Of a stretch of 64,000 bases of DNA, positions 23,320 through 36,100 are shown piece after piece; the stretch's first letter is position 1, and each line of letters opens with the position of its first letter. The position numbers and the translations under genes are program-made. Location: assembly GCA_028583415.1 (NCBI GenBank), contig CM053275.1, forward strand, positions 6,267,056-6,331,055, given 5' to 3'. The notes beneath the pieces were generated by a model. The model was not told the origin of the DNA, did not search any database, and worked only from the letters and a program-made list of their open reading frames with translations. This DNA is from Protea cynaroides. Its lineage: Eukaryota > Streptophyta > Magnoliopsida > Proteales > Proteaceae.

Positions 23320-25146
23320 GGGTTGTTGATCTTAGATATTTCCTAATTTGTTATATTTTTGAAGGTCAGATCCCCAAATGATTTCCTTCAATGGAGCAAG
23401 GTGATTTGGAATCTAATAAAAATTTGTTATCTATTGGAGAAGTAAAAAAAATGTTGCAGGAGACTATGTACTTGACAGAATGAGGTGTTTTCTGATGATT
23501 TGAGAGCTGTAAAAGATTTTTTTTATCATAAATGATACTTTTTTTGGGGATTGAAGAGCGAAAAAAACAGGTGGATAGATCGTTGAAGTCAATAGAATTT
23601 GAAGTTTGAACAACAATAACAAAACTTTATCCCAATTAAATGGGGTTGATTATATGGATCCTTATCCGTTTGATATCATACTTGAAACAAGGCTTAAATT
23701 ATACATGTCTTTCCACACTATCTCCTTTAATTCTTTTAGATACTTTAGTTTGAATTATGAACAAATCAAATATTATAGATTTCATACTCTGATCCTAGAT
23801 GAAGTTTTTCATGAAGTGGAAGACGAAGAAAGTCGATCCCTCAACCTCTCGAAACCAACACACTTGTGGGTATTAGCCAAATTTGCTAGCAATTGTCATA
23901 ATCATCTTTAACTATTAAGGAACTCATTGAAATACAAAGCAAAATCAATATGGCTTGATCATACCACCACTGTTCTGTTGGTGTTTTTCAAAGATGCTTT
24001 TCATATTAGGAGTAATTTTGTATTTTGGGGAATTAAGGGTTTTCTATATGTAATGACTTATGTTCAAGGGCATTTATTAGCGTAATCTCCCTTTCTCTCG
24101 CTCTCACGTTTTTTCTTTCTCTCTTGCAATCTCTCCTCTTTTTCTCATCTCTCTTACACTTGCAGGTTTGAGTATCTCGCTCTTTCATCATGATCAATAG
24201 TTACTTGCAACTACGATGAATAAGGAGAGAAATCAACAACGAATGGCAAACTGTTGTCTCAAATGCCGGAGCTAACAGTCCTTGTTGCAGAGGAACATTA
24301 ACAAAAGGATTAAGCACATTTCTCAAATAGTATGATTTATCACAAGAATTCCAGCAAAACTAATCAAACTCTCACAGAGGATATTCAAACTATTGCTATC
24401 TAATAACCGAACCTCACCAAGAATTTAAATGTGAATCAATCATGATCCCATAAGATCCTGGGAATCCCTCAACAAAGTTTTGAATAAAATAGGTACTATT
24501 CAGATCAATGGACTGGCCCTGCCGATCCCAACACAGCTCAGTTGATCCAGCTGATCTGATCCCAATACAATGAAGCAAACTGTGCAACAGAAATCTGGTT
24601 CACTGAATTGAGCTTATCTTGGCGTAGGAAATGAAAGATGGGTCCCCCATTAAACTGGAGTAATGGAAAAACACAGCCTACTGATGCCACAACAGATGAG
24701 GCAATACAAAAAATGTCAGACCAAAAAAACTCACAATGCTTTCATTGCAATGTCAAAAAATAAACTGGACACAAATATTTAGCTAGTGAAGAAGAAAAAG
24801 GATTGTGTTTTGGTTAAAAAAAAAAAAAAAAAAGGATTGTGTTAAATATTAATATTCAGAAGAAAATCTGCAATGTAAATCTTAAAATACAACATATTTT
24901 ATATCATATTTGAACCATCAAACCGATAACCTGTCATTGGGGTGGGCCATATCCCCAGTACTGCACCAATGGTGACAACTGTACAATAGACTTCTGATTT
25001 TACACACCCACCATTTGCAACCCTATCAACTACCTAAGCATCAAAATTTTGTGAGAGCAGGTGTCAACCACCTTCCAATGTGAAACATAACAGAAAACAA
25101 AAGTTTCCATTCCATGAAAGAACAGAGAACAACCGACATAGGATTT
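23320..25146. other. Intergenic between tRNA-Ala and the DHHC gene
   Basis: AT-rich sequence with a copy of the dispersed repeat caacaataacaaaactttatcccaattaaatgggg starting near 23608, a pyrimidine-rich stretch near 24090-24160 and a poly(A) run near 24820. No gene is seen. The right end is the 3' flank of the DHHC gene. Confidence 0.55.
23606..23720 (+). repeat. Dispersed repeat of the 'tttatcccaattaaatggggt' type
   Basis: Starts with aacaataacaaaactttatc, followed by ggggttgattatatggatcc. Related copies occur near 53978 (+) and, inverted, near 35815-35870. The class cannot be assigned from sequence alone. Confidence 0.55.
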
Positions 25147-28100
25147 TTAGTCTAATTTAGACCTTGTGCGTGAAAATGATCTCCTGGTTGACAAGGGAAA
25201 CATTATCTCATTAAGATTGTAAAAGGCTCCTTTGTCATAACTATTGTTTTTAACAACGACCTCTACTTCTTCAAGCGGGGACCTCCGAAAAAAGGCCTTC
25301 CATTTGCTTTCTGCAGGCTTCCTTTCTTTACTTATCTCGCTGATACTTGCCTTCAGTGCTTCAGCACTTACCTTTGCTTCATTTATTTTCTTTTTCCAAC
25401 TTAAATATTCTTGCCACTTGAAGGTCTGTGCCAAACAGAAAACCAATCAGAGAGTACATGAGGCAATTTAGGCAAGTGTTGGACTAAGTGTGTCCCTATC
25501 TGCATCAGTCGATTGACAAAACAATATGGCATGGGCAACATGCAATAACAGAGGGATTCAGTTGTGGAGAAGTTTTATTGAGAAAACCAAGATCTACCTC
25601 ATTTGTTGTGGTGTTTGTAAGGCATAAATGCATGTGGTAGCCAAAGAATCCCGCCAATAACAGAGAAACTATGGATAGGAAGACCATGAGAAGTATTTGT
25701 GTGTTATGGGAACCTAACAACCACTGCACATATCAAGACAACATTTAGCAAAACGGGAAAGATAACCAAAAAGTGTGATTGATGAGAAAATTTCTAGTTA
25801 AAAAAATGGTGAAAACTTTTGTTTGCAAATCTGCATAAATTTTCATCTACAATAGACATTTAAAAGATGAAGAAGCCCACAAGTCTCTCTGCTTCAAGGT
25901 CAGACAGTGAGAAAAGTAAAATTTCTAGAAACAATTTTTCCAATGTCCAAAACTGAAGTCAGTCTACTTGTTGAGGGGAAAAAAATACTACATTTAAAGG
26001 AGAAATCAATTAATTACAGAAAAATCAAGAATAACGTCAACTTTAACTTTAGAATGTCAAAATCAATGATTTGTCAACATCAAGCTTTTCAAAATAACAT
26101 AAAAATTTATAGTGAAATACTCAAATGACTTCAAAGTTGATTGAATACACCACTATTCAACTCTCCTTGGGGCCTATTTATCAAAAAAATAAAAAAAAAA
26201 ATAAAAAAAAAACCTGTTTGTAAAATATGTGCATACAATTTTCTATGCACAGTAACTAAGAAAAAAATATATTAATTTAATTGAGATATTGAAAATAAGA
26301 CACCAGAAATAAATAACGGAAAATCCTTTAACCTTGAAATCAAAATTCAAATTTCATAAAACCATTTTCCATTGCCATCATTGCAATTTGAAAATAATAA
26401 GCAGAATAAAGTACAAAGAATTTTTTGAACAGTTCTTGAATTTCATTAAATTGAGAATCAATTTGACTAGACACAGAAATATATGGTTTCAAACATCTGC
26501 AAAGTTGCCAATGGGAATCAAAGTTCCAATTTATAAGTCCATGATGGTCATCCTCGTGCTAAAATACAGAGTTTATGCCATGAAATCCGAACTAAGGCAA
26601 AACCCAAAAGTATTAATCAATGAGCAGCTAGATCGACTAGAGCATTGTAACCAGGTCCCACTCCATGCTTCCCATATTTACAGAGTCAAGTACAACTGAC
26701 AAGAAAAGCATGAGCTTATAAAACAATTTTCTCACCTGTACAACATGTGGAAATAAACTGTAGAATGAATTCTCAATGCCATAATAAACTGCAGAAAAGT
26801 CAAAACACCATCAGAATTATCAACTCAATCATCCAATAATATTTGTTACATTTGGATCAGCTGTACCAGTAAGAACGTAGATGACTTTCAACTCTTTCAA
26901 TCGACCAGCAAGAATCAATCCAAGGATAACTGTCCCATATAAACAAAGAAGGAAATGCCTGAAAAGTAAAACTTTTACATGAAACAGGCTGGAAGATAAA
27001 ATTTGCACACAAAAAAATTTGTTAGAAGAAAAACAGTGGTATAAGAAGTGACTCATAAATAAGTGAAAACCACCACAGCTACAGACCCAATGACTAAATA
27101 AGGCTGGACCTTTTTCCAATTGGCCATCAATCCATCATCCATCTATTAGCAATGCACAACCATGGGTCAATCCTATTGTACTTGTCAGAAATATCCAACT
27201 TGTATGTGCATTAGATGCCAAGGATCAATGCCACATAAGCACAGAAGTACAAGTAGGAGATGTATTTCAACAGACATGTTAGAAAAAAAAATTGCTAAAT
27301 TTTGTAAGGCCTCACCAGAGAAGGAAAGCCACGAAGTACCGGTTATTCCTTTCTCCTATGCAGTTATTCTGCACAATGAACCACAGATTAAGAATTTAGT
27401 TGAAAAACCAAAATTTCAAATTAGTCATCGATCTACAACTAAAAGAAACAAGAAAACCAACCAACCATCCATCCACAGTGATGATCAAACCGGGCAACAC
27501 AACGATTACATATGCCGCAGTGCTTGGACCTAGCAGGTCTGAATCAAAGTTCAACTCCCATAAGAGAATGCCAAAAACATGAATTCTAAAGAATACTGTA
27601 ACTAAAAGGTAATAGTACACACTTTGGAATCAAGCAAGTGGAACATTCCTTTTCGGTGTATATAACATTGTCATATGGATAAGCAGCAACATATTGAGAA
27701 ACATTCTCAGCTGTCACTGTTCCTGGATCAGAAAAGCTAGTCAATACAAAGAGTAGAACCCCCACACCTACTGCCAACAAGCTTGAGTACCTGCAAAATA
27801 CAACATGTCCAAGAAAATTAGAACAGAATAGTCCAATTGATCATCACTATCATGTGAAAGAGATAAGATTGCATGACTGTCTTTGTTTGTACCTGTGTAT
27901 TTCACTGACATAATAACCAGGAATATATATAAAGGATGACTTAATGATAAAATAATATGTTGCCCCAAGTATTGACAGATATAGTACCTGCAACAGAAGG
28001 AGGGAGGAAAAAGATAAAAAGAACTGCAAAAAGGATTGAAACAGTATGTTATGGCTATCTGTAGAGTGAAGTAATCAAACCTTAAAAAAGATGGAGTTAA

Positions 28101-29994
28101 CAGATATGATAATATCTAGTGACAAGTTAAACTACAAAGATGCAGTTAGACACAATAGAAGCACATCCAGCAACTGAGACAGATAAGCATTCATCTTCAT
28201 TACAGCCAACCAAGCCTTGTCCCAGTAGGGCCAGTACTCCATTCATTAAGTAAGAAAGAGTTTCATCGGTGGAAAGATATACAATGGTGCCATATCTAAA
28301 CTAATTCCCCACCAACTCAGCTGTAAATACCATTGAGTGGACGCACCACAGTATAAAAGATTATAGGATTATACAAATGAATAGTTGCAAACCCTCAATT
28401 GTATGGAATCATGCAGTTAACTACACTCTTCAAACCATGAATTTGTAGCTTTGCCATACATTTTGAGTTTTCATATAGTATATTCCCTATACAATCCATC
28501 CAGGAGTTGTCCCTCAGTTGAATAGTTCAAATTAATGTATATGAAGTGTCTGAAGGCGCAGCACTGGCAAACTCAGACTTCAAAGTGCATGATGCTGTCA
28601 ACTATCACAGGACAGCAATTATATCATACGAGATAACCCTATTTGTCCTGGAAAATTCCAACTTCTAGATGAACCACGAAAAAGTGCAAAAACATACTTA
28701 AAACATGCTTTTTTTTGGTAGATAGGCCCCAAGGAGTTTGAACTCATGAACTCTTTGAGGTGTGGTCTTTACCAACTGAACTAACCCCTTGGGGTTACCT
28801 AAAACATGTTCATCATAACCATGACAACACTTCAACATTGACCAGCTTAGTATCATGTTTTCTGATCAAATAATAAAGAACTTCCCCCCATTGAACATGC
28901 ACAGCAAGGTCCATCATTAATAAGAGTTCCGAGTCTCCAGACAGAATAAATAAACACTACAAATTCTATCAAATTGACAGTGCCTGGGGAAACTCAAAGA
29001 CACATACAAATCCATTTGTTTTTATTTCCTTTTCCTTGAAAAAAAAAATGAAGATAATAAAATTTAAAAATAACTCCTATGGCTAAAACCAGAATCTAGA
29101 AAATGTGTTTCATTCCTCATGTGATCATGGGGTAAATCCGTGAATCTAGGGAGTTCAAACAGAATACTGGAGACATCCGATTCTGCTTCATTTAATGCAT
29201 TTAAACAAGGTCTAATATAAGTTACCACTTACCTCAATACAGAGTAAATTATCCATGTCAATGCATGTTCAGATATATCAGAAACAGTGTCCCCTCCCCA
29301 ACCCGGACTTCTCTTTTAAGTAAAATAGAAAGAACAATAAGAAAGTTAAGAATGTGTGTTCAGATTCATTGAAGGATGCTTCAATATCTAAACCTTCTGA
29401 CCAACCAAAATAATTATTTCCAAAAATGAAAATAATTTCGTTATGAGGAATAATCTCTGAACCCAAAACATAGATTTTTTAGAAATTTAAGCCCATCAAA
29501 TTCCAACTATCAAATAAAAAATTTCAAGGCTTTTACAAAAGACGGCCTTAAACTGATATGTGACAGCGCCCAACAGAAATTCCCAAACAAACAGCCAACT
29601 GAACTTGAAAGAAAATGTACGATGGCTCAATTATCGTCGGGAATCGAAGAACTTGAGATCAAATAAGAAACCTGCAAAATTGGATTGGGTCGATCACAGC
29701 AGTAATACTCCACAGAGAGCAACGCATTTGTGGCTCTCGAACCACATAAGACCCCAACAAAACGCCTGAAAGAAATAGAATTAGGGCAATTTGCAGTGGC
29801 AAACAGAGTTTGTAAACGAGAACGAGAATAAATAACTAAACATACAAGAAATAATCGTAAGCACCGAAAGTCAGGAAGTAATGGATGCGCTCGATGAAAG
29901 TCCCCTGAAAGATCGGCCACTGACCGCAAAGGAACGAAATCACAACCAACAGTGTAATAAAGCCATGGCATACTAAAATCCACTGTATCTCCAT
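25147..29994 (-). CDS. PAT17: DHHC-type protein S-acyltransferase (PAT17-like), 393 aa
   Basis: Ten exons, 5' to 3' on the minus strand: 29846-29994, 29672-29765, 27893-27987, 27623-27790, 27466-27538, 27316-27368, 26867-26958, 26736-26788, 25598-25723, 25147-25425 (TAA). All junctions are GT/AG and the frame is continuous. The cysteine-rich domain (about residues 160-205) contains SKHCGICNRCVARF followed by the active-site DHHC at 187-190. Cys190 carries the palmitoyl intermediate in this family. Hydrophobic spans occur at 5-23, about 82-100, about 114-132, in exon 7 (LLCLYGTVILGLIL) and in exon 9 (ILLMVFLSIVSLLLAGFFGY). The start MEIQWILVCHG and the length match, from memory, Arabidopsis At3g04970 (PAT17). 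Role: palmitoylation of membrane proteins at endomembranes. Intron 2 carries a SINE. Confidence 0.9.
28708..28799 (-). mobile_element. tRNA-derived SINE with 9-bp target duplication
   Basis: On the minus strand it begins with an A-box-like ttagttcagttggtaaag, then a B-box-like gagttcaaactcc, and ends ctaccaaaaaaaa. It is flanked by the perfect 9-bp direct repeat taaaacatg (28699-28707 and 28800-28808). It lies in intron 2 of the DHHC gene in the same orientation as the gene. About 92 bp long, with no room for an intact tRNA fold. Confidence 0.8.
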
Positions 29995-31440
29995 TACTGC
30001 GAGAGAAAGATATGGTGAGAGACACTTTCGAGAGACGGAGCTGCGGAAGGTTTAACTGATTCGACGAACCGAAATTATCGTCATTCGCATTTTCTAATCT
30101 GTAGCGTTGACCCGTCAATGATGATTTCCTTCGTTTGATATAAATTGTAATGTTACCTGCAAGTACTTTTGGGTGTAACCTTCATACTGTTTTTCTTTTT
30201 GGTTAGAAGGTCTAACCTTCATACAACCATTGGAACACCTGGATGAAACACCTGGATCTAATGATGAGACAATGATAAATTTATTTGTCTATTTATTATT
30301 TTTTATAATCAATTTTTTTTTCCTTTCCTAACATCCAAACATAGTCTTAAGTTTCACTCTCAAATTGAGGAAGAAACATGCCTTAAATGCAAGTTCAAGA
30401 AAATTTAAAAAAAAAAGAAGGGAAGGGGTTAAGGTTTCGTGTCCGATCGCGTGTAGTCTACGCCAACACATGGTCCAATGGGAATCAGAAAGTATCCAAT
30501 AGATGGGGTAAGGATGTAAGTTTACAGTCCATAGGAGAGGGCGCTGGGAGACATAGCTTGGCAGGAAAAAAATTTCCCAGAAAAAAAACTAAAGAAGAAG
30601 GTTTTTATGTGGGAGGATGTGGAGTGAAAGTTACATCGGTACCTCACTCTCTATATCTCTCTCTTTAACGCTCTTTCTCCTCTTGCCTCCTGGGAATGAT
30701 TAATCATCAGTCATCACCAAGCCAATTGGGAACATCTTGAAGATACCGATGTATCATCCATTAAATCATCCATTAACTGATAGAATACACATAAAATAAA
30801 ACCGACTAACTATCTAACTACACATATAATATTTTTCTAATAATTTTTAAATCGAACTAATAAACGGTTTAGGAAGCGATCTACCTACTGGAACTAATAC
30901 TATGGAACTATGAGAGGGCATTCTTATAAATTTTTGAGATATTAAACTCCATATATCAAGCTCACCCATTCTGGAACTATTCTCATCTAAGCACGTTTCA
31001 CTGTGGAATTCAAATGAGATCTAGTGTATTAATGTTGGTATAATTGCATCCGCCAGAGATACAGTCACTTATTATCTTGTCACATGGCTTGACATCTCCG
31101 TTAACGAGAATAATACTAAAATGAATGACCTCTTGAAGAATCCTCATGTTGCATTCCTCTTTTTATTTTAGGATATACAATACAAATTTCCCATCAATGA
31201 TGAAGCAACTTCCACCTTAGAAATTACAAGGATGGGAGTGGATAATGGAATTTATTTCCAATTTTATGTGACATTATTTCTTATGTTAAATATTTTGAGA
31301 ATATCTCTTTTCAAGTTGTGGACAAATGTTATGGTAACATGAAAATGTAGGAAACTTTTTCCCATTATATAATTAGATCTGTTGATATACAATCCTATAT
31401 CCTATTAAGATGAAGCTTACATGTTTTCATATCCACAAAT

Positions 31441-31467
31441 TTATTTATTATTATTATTATTATTATT
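31441..31467. repeat. (TTA)n microsatellite
   Basis: Nine TTA/ATT units in intergenic DNA. Confidence 0.9.
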
Positions 31468-32990
31468 TTAATGAATAGACAAGACTCTTGCTATATGAGG
31501 GTCTAAATGTGTTTTTTTTTCCAAGGAAGGAGGAGGGAAGGGGATAAAAATCTTATTATTAAACCATTAAGTTATGGGTTGAAATTTTCAAATCGTTTGA
31601 AAATCAAACTTGGACAATCTGATACCCAATCCGATTATTGTTCGGTCACGGGTTAGCGTACGATTAGAGTAGTACATCCAATCGTTTTCACATGTAGTTA
31701 ATACCTGAATTTAAAACCTTGATTTGGACAAATAAACAACATTGCAAGTTATCAAAGCATTCCAAGATTTCTCCAAATTTTTTTTAGGAAAATATTTTCA
31801 ATATTTAAATTGGAGAAAGAATCTGTCAAAATTGAACATCATCAACCTTAACCAAGTCATTGTTTTCAGCAAGAAAATTTTTATTTGTCCACAGCCATTG
31901 TTGGGATGTTAGAGAGGTGTCTTATTTCAGTTTTACCCATCAAGATAACAGGAAGTAGTAAACTAATTCCATCAGCCATTGTAGGAAAAATTATACACAT
32001 TCTTTTGAAAGCAAATTTGCAACTCACTCAACCTCTGGAACGAATTCTACCCAAAAAAAAAAACACCCTCAAGAACGAATAACTTGAAACAGATTTTTTT
32101 TTTTCCATTGGAAGAGAGGTTTACAAGCATTAGGTTTAGGGTTCTAATTGATAGACCATAGTTGTAGTTGGAGCTGAAGATGGGGTGGCTTTGATTTGAA
32201 GCAGGGGAAAAATGTACCGAATCTTAACTGAGAAGCCAGGCAACAGGGAGAGAGTGGCAATATCGTAATATATATTTAATCATATATGGTTTTATCATGG
32301 GTGAGCTGAATTCAGGGTCATGGTGGTTCAAACTTGAGATGTGCCAATTATGAACCCAACCCAACCCAACCCAACCAAAGTTCTAAATCCAGGTATCGGA
32401 AACAGTATCAGCCACACCCAAGACTTATCCAAATCGGTGTCCGAATCCAATGATACACTGACACATGGCATATCCAAAATACAATAATATTAAAACAGGG
32501 ATTGGCCACTCCCAAAACTAATCAAAATCAGCCGATCTGACCTTGAACCATGAACCCAACCCAACTAATAATCAGACACTACTTGTACAGAAAACGAACG
32601 TACAGTAAATTGGTGATTGGCTAAGAAAAATCCACCATCTCCTGGGGTAGAAATGCAGATGATTGTTGCCTTCAAAAAGGCAAAAAGGCATTCTAATTTC
32701 ATCCACGACAAGCATAGAGCAGGAAAACTGAATAAGAAGGAAGGAATTTGAATAAGCAAAACAAAAGGCTAAAGAAATCAAACTGATAGACAACGTGTTT
32801 TTAAATGCCCCATAGAGTAATTTGGATAGTCATAGTAATGGGAAGCAAATATTAAGCAAAGAAAAAAAAAAAAAGAACACTAGAGCAGTTTCCAGGAATT
32901 CCCAGGAGGATCTCAAATAGGCACAAAAATATAAGTTCATTTAACACAACTGATTCGGTTTGCTCATACTACATATATTACAAATTTAAG

Positions 32991-33047
32991 CCCAGTATTC
33001 CAGTCTTAACCTACCTAGCCCAGTATTCCAGTCTTAACCTACCTACC
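32991..33047. repeat. 28-bp direct tandem repeat in the SCL28-type 3' flank
   Basis: The unit cccagtattccagtcttaac followed by ctaccta occurs twice without a gap, 70-130 bp beyond the predicted stop codon on the minus strand. Confidence 0.9.
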
Positions 33048-33118
33048 TAACTAGAGTTTTTAGCCGCTTAGCTCAACAGAGCAACCTTGAAAGGAACACC
33101 AAACTCAGAGAACCTTAA

Positions 33119-36100
33119 TCAGCGAGGACTGCATGAAGAAAAAACATATGGATCAATCAGTGCATTAGTACTTCAATCTCTTCAATATCAACACTAAACG
33201 AAAAATAAAATGCAACTTGTATGATATAAATTACTAGATCCACCTAAGGATTAGTAAGCCACCTCTACCCAAAGATCGATGGATCTCAGATGTTCACTGT
33301 GAAGCAATGTCCCACTTAGATCATTTAAATTACAAGAACCACGAGATACTAATCAATATCCTACTTGGATCTTTTAAATTACAAGGTCCATGAGACACTA
33401 ATCAAACAACCTCTACCTAGCATGATTGTATACACTTAACAGATCTCAGATGTGCACCGTAAACCACATTTAATAACAGATATATTGATATCGCTCCATA
33501 ACATAACAGGACCCACACAAAGTTAGGGCAAAGCTTGGTTGAATTGAGTTATGGGGTTGCATGGGGAAGGGGATTGATTGATTGAAAAATTAAGAAAAAG
33601 ATAACTGAGAGATACCTGTATGAACGAGACCTTGATGGACTCCGTCCATTCCCCCTTGGACTCACTGACCTGTGATCGGACCTGTAGTCTCTCTCCTTGG
33701 GAGGACTCCGACCATTCTCTTTAGGGCTTAGGGACCTCCTATAGTCCCTCCCGTTGCGAGGCGTGGGGGACCGTGAGATGGATCTTGATCTTGACCTTGA
33801 CCTGGATCTCGACCGTGATGGTGAGTAATAATCATCTCTTGCACCACGGTCTCTATCTCTGCTTTTACCAGCACAAATAAAACTCAACACCAAAATTCAA
33901 GCGTATATCATATAAACAATAAATATATCAATCACAAAAAGTAAATATTAGTAACTAAAATATACAAAAGATAAAAACCCAGTCCAGGAGCTCTAATAGA
34001 TATACAATACTCAACATTTTCATCTCCACATTGCAGGGAAGAGCCTAAACTAATCCAAAACTTTCTAGAAATCCAAAACAAAGCAATAAAATAATCAAGC
34101 AGTTTTTCGAATAATGAAACAAGAAAATACAACCGATATGAGTTCACTTGTTGCCAAGTGTGAAAGCCTTTACTTAAATCTCCGTTTAGATTCCAAGGAC
34201 TGGAGACATGACCTTTACCTGTACCATTTTTCAGATTTCTGACAAAAATATGAAACTTTTGCTCCACACACTCTTTGAGTTATGCTATACCACAAGGTGA
34301 GGTGGTTGATCAGCAACTGATAACTTCACAGCACTCTTTGCCCCATCTCTCTAAAACCCAAATTATCTTCTTTATGGAAAATATGGCACCCCATCCAAAA
34401 GATACCCTCTACCTCTAGCAGTATGGACTTCAATGGGCTTCCATTCTCTGGAGATCAAGATTTCTTTCTTTTGGCACTTATAAGCTCTAGATTCTTTCTT
34501 AACTGGATAGTATGCAAAATCAAGATATCAAATTTTAAAGAAGTGCATAATGTAAGAAAAATAAAGCTTTCCTGTGATTGTACTCTATCCCACAAACCGA
34601 TTTGAAAGTTCAATTTAGTGATGCTGAGCCTTACAAGCCAAAATCCAAAAAATTGGAAAGCCCAAGCCATTCGTTGGTTACAGTTGATGAAGATGAGGTC
34701 AGTAATGAATACTTCTCGAGTGGCATTGAAAGATAAGTAAGCAAGTAGTCACTTTATCTCTTTTCTCTTTAGTCTTTTCTATTCGATGAATTCTTTAAGT
34801 CTCTCATTTCACTTTATAATCTGCATGAACAAGACCACCACCAGATGTTATTCAAATCCATAGGAACATATGCTTCATTCCTCCCGAGAGAACAAGCAGC
34901 ATACATCAAAGAATAACACAAATGGGCCATCCAGGTGATGGTAATATTTTGTTAAAGCACTACTAAGTAGGAAAAGAAGCCCGAGGATGGCTTCCTTATG
35001 ACACCGGAGGCATGGAGAAAAAAAGGGAAAACTTATTTTATTATTATTTTTTTTTTATAGAATAAGACATCTTAACATCATATCAATTAGGTTAGATCAA
35101 ATGCCCCTCAAAAATTAATCTAGAAACACCCACTGGAAAAAAAACCTTCAAAAAAAAAAAAAAAAAAAAAAAGAAAAACCCCTTCACCGAAACATTATAA
35201 ATTAGGTTAGATCAAATGCCCCTTAATGAATGCAATTACAACAGATTAGACAACAAGCAATGATTTCTGGAGCTGAATGTTGGGCAGTGAAGAAACAACA
35301 TAGAAACAAACATACTGTAGCTGACATGAGAATGGTGAGATGAATAAGAGGAAAAACTAGAAAAGATAAAATAAGAAATGAACATATCAGCACTAATATA
35401 TGAGAAGCTCCGATACATGATAAGTTGAGAAAATATTGTTTGAGGTTGTATGAATAAAAAGGTTGTACCCAATGCAAGAGGCTCCCACCATTGTGGCCAT
35501 TGTGGGGATCTGGGGAGGGGTTAATGTACATAGCCTTACCCTGCTTCGCAGTGAGGCTGTTTCCAGGTTCGAACCCATGACCACCAGGTCATAACAGAGC
35601 AACCTTACCGTTGCGCCAAGGCCTGCCCTCTTATAAATGTGCAATAGAAATTTTTTAATGTTCCACTAAGGAATGATCTGATTCAGATTGGAGGAGCTAA
35701 AAGAGCCAAGGGTAGGTGTAAAATGACTCTTAGGAGTAGAAGGAAAAGATATGCATAGCTTATAACAGGCAACAAGTATGATTTTGAATAGAGTTGATCA
35801 GTAAAAGAGGATCCATATAACCGACCTCATTTAGTGGGGATAATGTTAAGTTGAATTGAAGAAGTAACAAAGTCAACCCACCAACATCAACAGTTAAACA
35901 GCACAATGATATCATAACAGATATAAGGAATAATGACTATAAAAATGGCTTCAGTGACTGAAATATTTGTGCTTTTGTCAAGATCCACGTGGTTGTCTGA
36001 GCATGTGGAAAACCAAATTCCAGTCCGGAATATAAACCAAAGGAAAATAGAAAATTCACTCAATTCGGTATTCTCCCAAAACCACCAAAAACAATTAAAA

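Larger units (their letters stand above)
29995..33118. other. Intergenic between the DHHC and SCL28-type genes
   Basis: Begins with the DHHC 5' UTR and promoter (about 29995-30130), then AT-rich sequence with (TTA)n at 31441-31467 and (CCCAA)n near 32352-32377. It ends with the 3' flank of the splicing-factor gene, which includes a 28-bp tandem repeat at 32991-33047. Open frames here show no recognisable domain. Confidence 0.55.

Noticed and set aside
25244..25471. Plus-strand frame overlapping the last DHHC exon
   Set aside because: Shadow of the minus-strand coding exon.
28708..28799. Functional tRNA gene
   Set aside because: A- and B-box-like words are present but the arms do not pair into a cloverleaf, and it has a poly(A) end with target duplication, so it is a SINE.
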